Source: DIGJ01 sp031553075
GTDB taxonomy: Bacteria; Bacillota; Clostridia; Lachnospirales; Lachnospiraceae
Direction: 5' to 3'
Length of the DNA stretch: 15,599 nt
Assembly (NCBI GenBank): GCA_031553075.1
Contig: JAVBLX010000151.1
Location: 1 to 15,599 of the forward strand
Of the stretch, positions 14,399 to 15,599 are shown in pieces. The notes below the pieces were generated by a model. It saw only the letters and a list, made by a program, of their open reading frames with translations. It was not told the DNA's origin and did no database searches. A program made the translations under genes and the position numbers. How positions within the stretch are numbered: the first letter of the stretch is position 1; every line of letters begins with the position of its first letter.

Positions 14399-14445
14399 CA
14401 AAATTTAGCCTGCAGGACTGCCCGGTCCATGCGGGCTAAATTTTG
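14399..14445 (+). terminator. Operon terminator after the dehydrogenase
   Basis: CAAAATTTAGCC (14399-14410) pairs perfectly with GGCTAAATTTTG (14434-14445). An inner stem, GGAC (14415-14418) with GTCC (14425-14428), caps it. The 3' arm ends in TTTTG then TT. A small separate hairpin, ATGTTG/CAACAT (14372-14377 with 14383-14388), precedes it. The A run at the left base makes it usable in both directions. Confidence 0.8.
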
Positions 14446-14478
14446 TTAGAATTAGTATTTTGACGGATGAAAACCAAG

Positions 14479-14504
14479 TCAGAGAAAGTTTTCAGAGAAA
14501 GTTT
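14479..14504. repeat. 13-bp tandem duplication upstream of truA
   Basis: TCAGAGAAAGTTT occurs twice head-to-tail (14479-14491 and 14492-14504), perfect, ending 11 bases before the -35 box. It may be a simple duplication or paired binding sites. Confidence 0.7.
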
Positions 14505-14515
14505 TCTTTACTTTC

Positions 14516-14544
14516 TTGCTTTAACAAATTTTTTTGTGTACAAT
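14516..14544 (+). promoter_or_regulatory. truA promoter
   Basis: TTGCTT (14516-14521), 17-base spacer, TACAAT (14539-14544). The start would be near 14551, giving a leader of about 40 nt. Any structured RNA downstream of truA could be co-transcribed from it. Confidence 0.6.
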
Positions 14545-14589
14545 ATGGAAAAGAAACCCGAAAAAATATGAAATAGGAAAAGAGAATTT

Positions 14590-15336
14590 ATGCGAAATAT
14601 TAAATTATTATTAGAGTATGACGGCTCCCGCTATGACGGTTGGCAAAGACAGCCAGGAAATCTAAAAGCCACAACCATACAGGAAAAAGTTGAAGAAGTA
14701 CTAAATAAAATGGAAAACGAAACTGTGGAATTAATCGGGGCAGCTCGAACGGAAGCAGGAATACATGCTTATGGGCAGATTGCTAACTACAAAACAAATT
14801 CCGAAAAGAAATTATATGAAATAAAACATTATTTGAATCGGTATTTGCCACGAGATATTGCCGTAATGGAGGTCTGGGAGGTGCCAGAGCGTTTTCACAG
14901 TTCCTTCAATGCAAAAGCTTTTTCTTATGAGTACAAGATTACCATGGGAGAAGTAGCTTCTGTTTTTGACCGTAAATATAATTACTACAGCTTTGACCGT
15001 CTTGATGTAGCAGCAATGAAGCAGGCAGCAAAGGAATTTATCGGAAAACAGGATTTTAAAAGTTGTTCCGATAATAAAAGAATGAAGAAATCTACAGAAA
15101 GAGAGATTTTTTCTCTTGATATATATGGGGATGTTAATGAAGTTTCCATTACGGTAAAGGTAGATGACTGTTGGCCTCATATGTTAAGGATTATCGTAGG
15201 AACTCTTATGGAAGTCGGAAAAGGAAATATCACACCGGGTCGGGTCCGAGAGATTCTTGATGGCAAAGACCGTGAATTGGCAGGACCTACGGCGGAGGCT
15301 AAGGGATTGTTTTTGCAGGAAGTGTTCTATGAATAA
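14590..15336 (+). CDS. TruA-family tRNA pseudouridine synthase, catalytic Asp replaced by Glu
   Basis: TruA isomerises uridines 38-40 in the anticodon arm of tRNAs. The 248-residue length fits the family. Seen: YDGSRYDGWQRQP (residues 10-22), the active-site block GAARTEAGIHAYGQ (50-63), FHSSFNAKAFSYEYKI, GKQDFKSCS, and the C-terminal HMLRIIVGTLMEVGKG with DRELAGPTAEAKGLFLQEV. In characterised TruA the block reads RTDAGVHA with the nucleophilic Asp; here codon 55 is GAA, Glu. The rest of the fold looks intact, so this is probably a paralogue and not decay, but the activity is uncertain. The ATG at 14590 has only a weak purine stretch (AAAAGAGAA) as SD. It is transcribed from its own promoter, and a structured non-coding segment follows 24 bases after the stop. 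I withhold the symbol because a canonical truA may lie elsewhere. Confidence 0.88.
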   Translation: MRNIKLLLEYDGSRYDGWQRQPGNLKATTIQEKVEEVLNKMENETVELIGAARTEAGIHAYGQIANYKTNSEKKLYEIKHYLNRYLPRDIAVMEVWEVPERFHSSFNAKAFSYEYKITMGEVASVFDRKYNYYSFDRLDVAAMKQAAKEFIGKQDFKSCSDNKRMKKSTEREIFSLDIYGDVNEVSITVKVDDCWPHMLRIIVGTLMEVGKGNITPGRVREILDGKDRELAGPTAEAKGLFLQEVFYE

Positions 15337-15360
15337 AGACTTGGGATTTAGGTGACAAAC

Positions 15361-15599
15361 TGGGGGGTGATGGAACCCGTACGCTGGATGAGGGGCAATG
15401 GAAAGGGCGCAGAAAAGAGACTTGGTGGTGGAAAACACTCCAGTTCCGCAGGTTAAGAGGTTCTAAGACGAATCCACTAGACAGTGGCCCTTTGCGGGTC
15501 GAGTTCGATGGACATCCTTGTCCACTCACTCTGAAATGCCCGTCCATGGGCATTTCCCCCTAGGTTATCGAGGATTCGTCAAGAACCCCTAAACCTGCT
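15361..15599 (+). ncRNA. Unassigned highly structured RNA, cut by the window end
   Basis: No credible gene lies in 15337-15599, which is visibly GC-richer than its surroundings. The core is a closing stem of about 24 pairs: 15448-15475 with 15572-15598, including GACGAATCC with GGATTCGTC and GGTTCT with AGAACC. It encloses three hairpins: GGCCC/GGGTC (15486-15490 with 15496-15500), TGGACA/TGTCCA (15509-15514 with 15519-15524) and GAAATGCCC/GGGCATTTC (15533-15541 with 15548-15556). The last hairpin's loop, GTCCAT, complements ATGGAC (15508-15513). A G-U pair (15487-15499) works only on the plus strand. Upstream, GGGT/ACCC (15365-15368 with 15375-15378) and an imperfect hairpin around 15420-15445 may belong. 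It lacks landmarks of RNase P, tmRNA, SRP, 6S RNA or T-box. The left boundary is approximate. Confidence 0.65.

Noticed and set aside
15184..15553. Two overlapping minus-strand ORFs of 84 codons across the truA end and the structured segment
   Set aside because: They overlap a clear gene and strongly paired non-coding DNA, their proteins look like antisense translation (Ser/Pro/His-rich), and no SD or promoter supports them.
1..15599. CRISPR arrays, insertion sequences, prophage or toxin-antitoxin genes
   Set aside because: No regularly spaced repeats, transposase, phage or toxin-like proteins were found on either strand.

Overview
The window looks like chromosomal DNA from a low-GC, Gram-positive, anaerobic Firmicute, most likely of the Lachnospiraceae/Clostridia type. 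The reasons are AT-rich intergenic DNA, strong AAGGAGG-type ribosome binding sites, sigma-A-like promoters, a Gram-positive-style mannitol PTS (separate EIIA plus a PRD-containing MtlR), and DUF554 and TraX-family membrane proteins of the kind common in that group. Assignment below the family level is not possible by eye.

Layout. (a) 1-1643: the 3' part of a galactose mutarotase gene, overlapping by ATGA with a DUF554 membrane protein and closed by a hairpin. (b) 1735-2305: rlmH, followed by a long-armed perfect inverted repeat. (c) 2337-4241: a Na+/phosphate cotransporter with its own promoter and an operator-like palindrome. (d) 4233-6235, minus strand: a two-component operon resembling the C-terminal half of KdpD plus KdpE, ending tail-to-tail on the cotransporter gene. 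Both genes are preceded by related leaders made of a tiny ORF, a hairpin and the Shine-Dalgarno sequence. (e) 6398-8760: a membrane chemoreceptor-like protein and a TraX-family protein. (f) 8811-14445: a mannitol-type PTS operon, EIICB (mtlA), activator (mtlR), EIIA (mtlF), then a zinc-type MDR dehydrogenase where mannitol-1-phosphate dehydrogenase would be expected. It has an operator-like palindrome, a promoter, a 5'UTR hairpin, a large hairpin between mtlA and mtlR, and a terminal hairpin. (g) 14479-15336: a TruA-like pseudouridine synthase with Glu at the position of the catalytic Asp. (h) 15337-15599: a GC-richer, non-coding, highly structured segment that is probably a folded RNA cut by the window end.

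How the genes work together: in the PTS operon MtlA and MtlF import and phosphorylate a hexitol, MtlR senses PTS phosphorylation state and activates the promoter, and the dehydrogenase presumably oxidises the hexitol phosphate to a ketose phosphate. The kinase and regulator form one signalling pair; its target is not visible, since no kdpFABC is present. The most unusual elements are the structured RNA at the right end, the repeated uORF-hairpin-SD leaders of the two-component operon, the dehydrogenase substitution and the Asp-to-Glu TruA.
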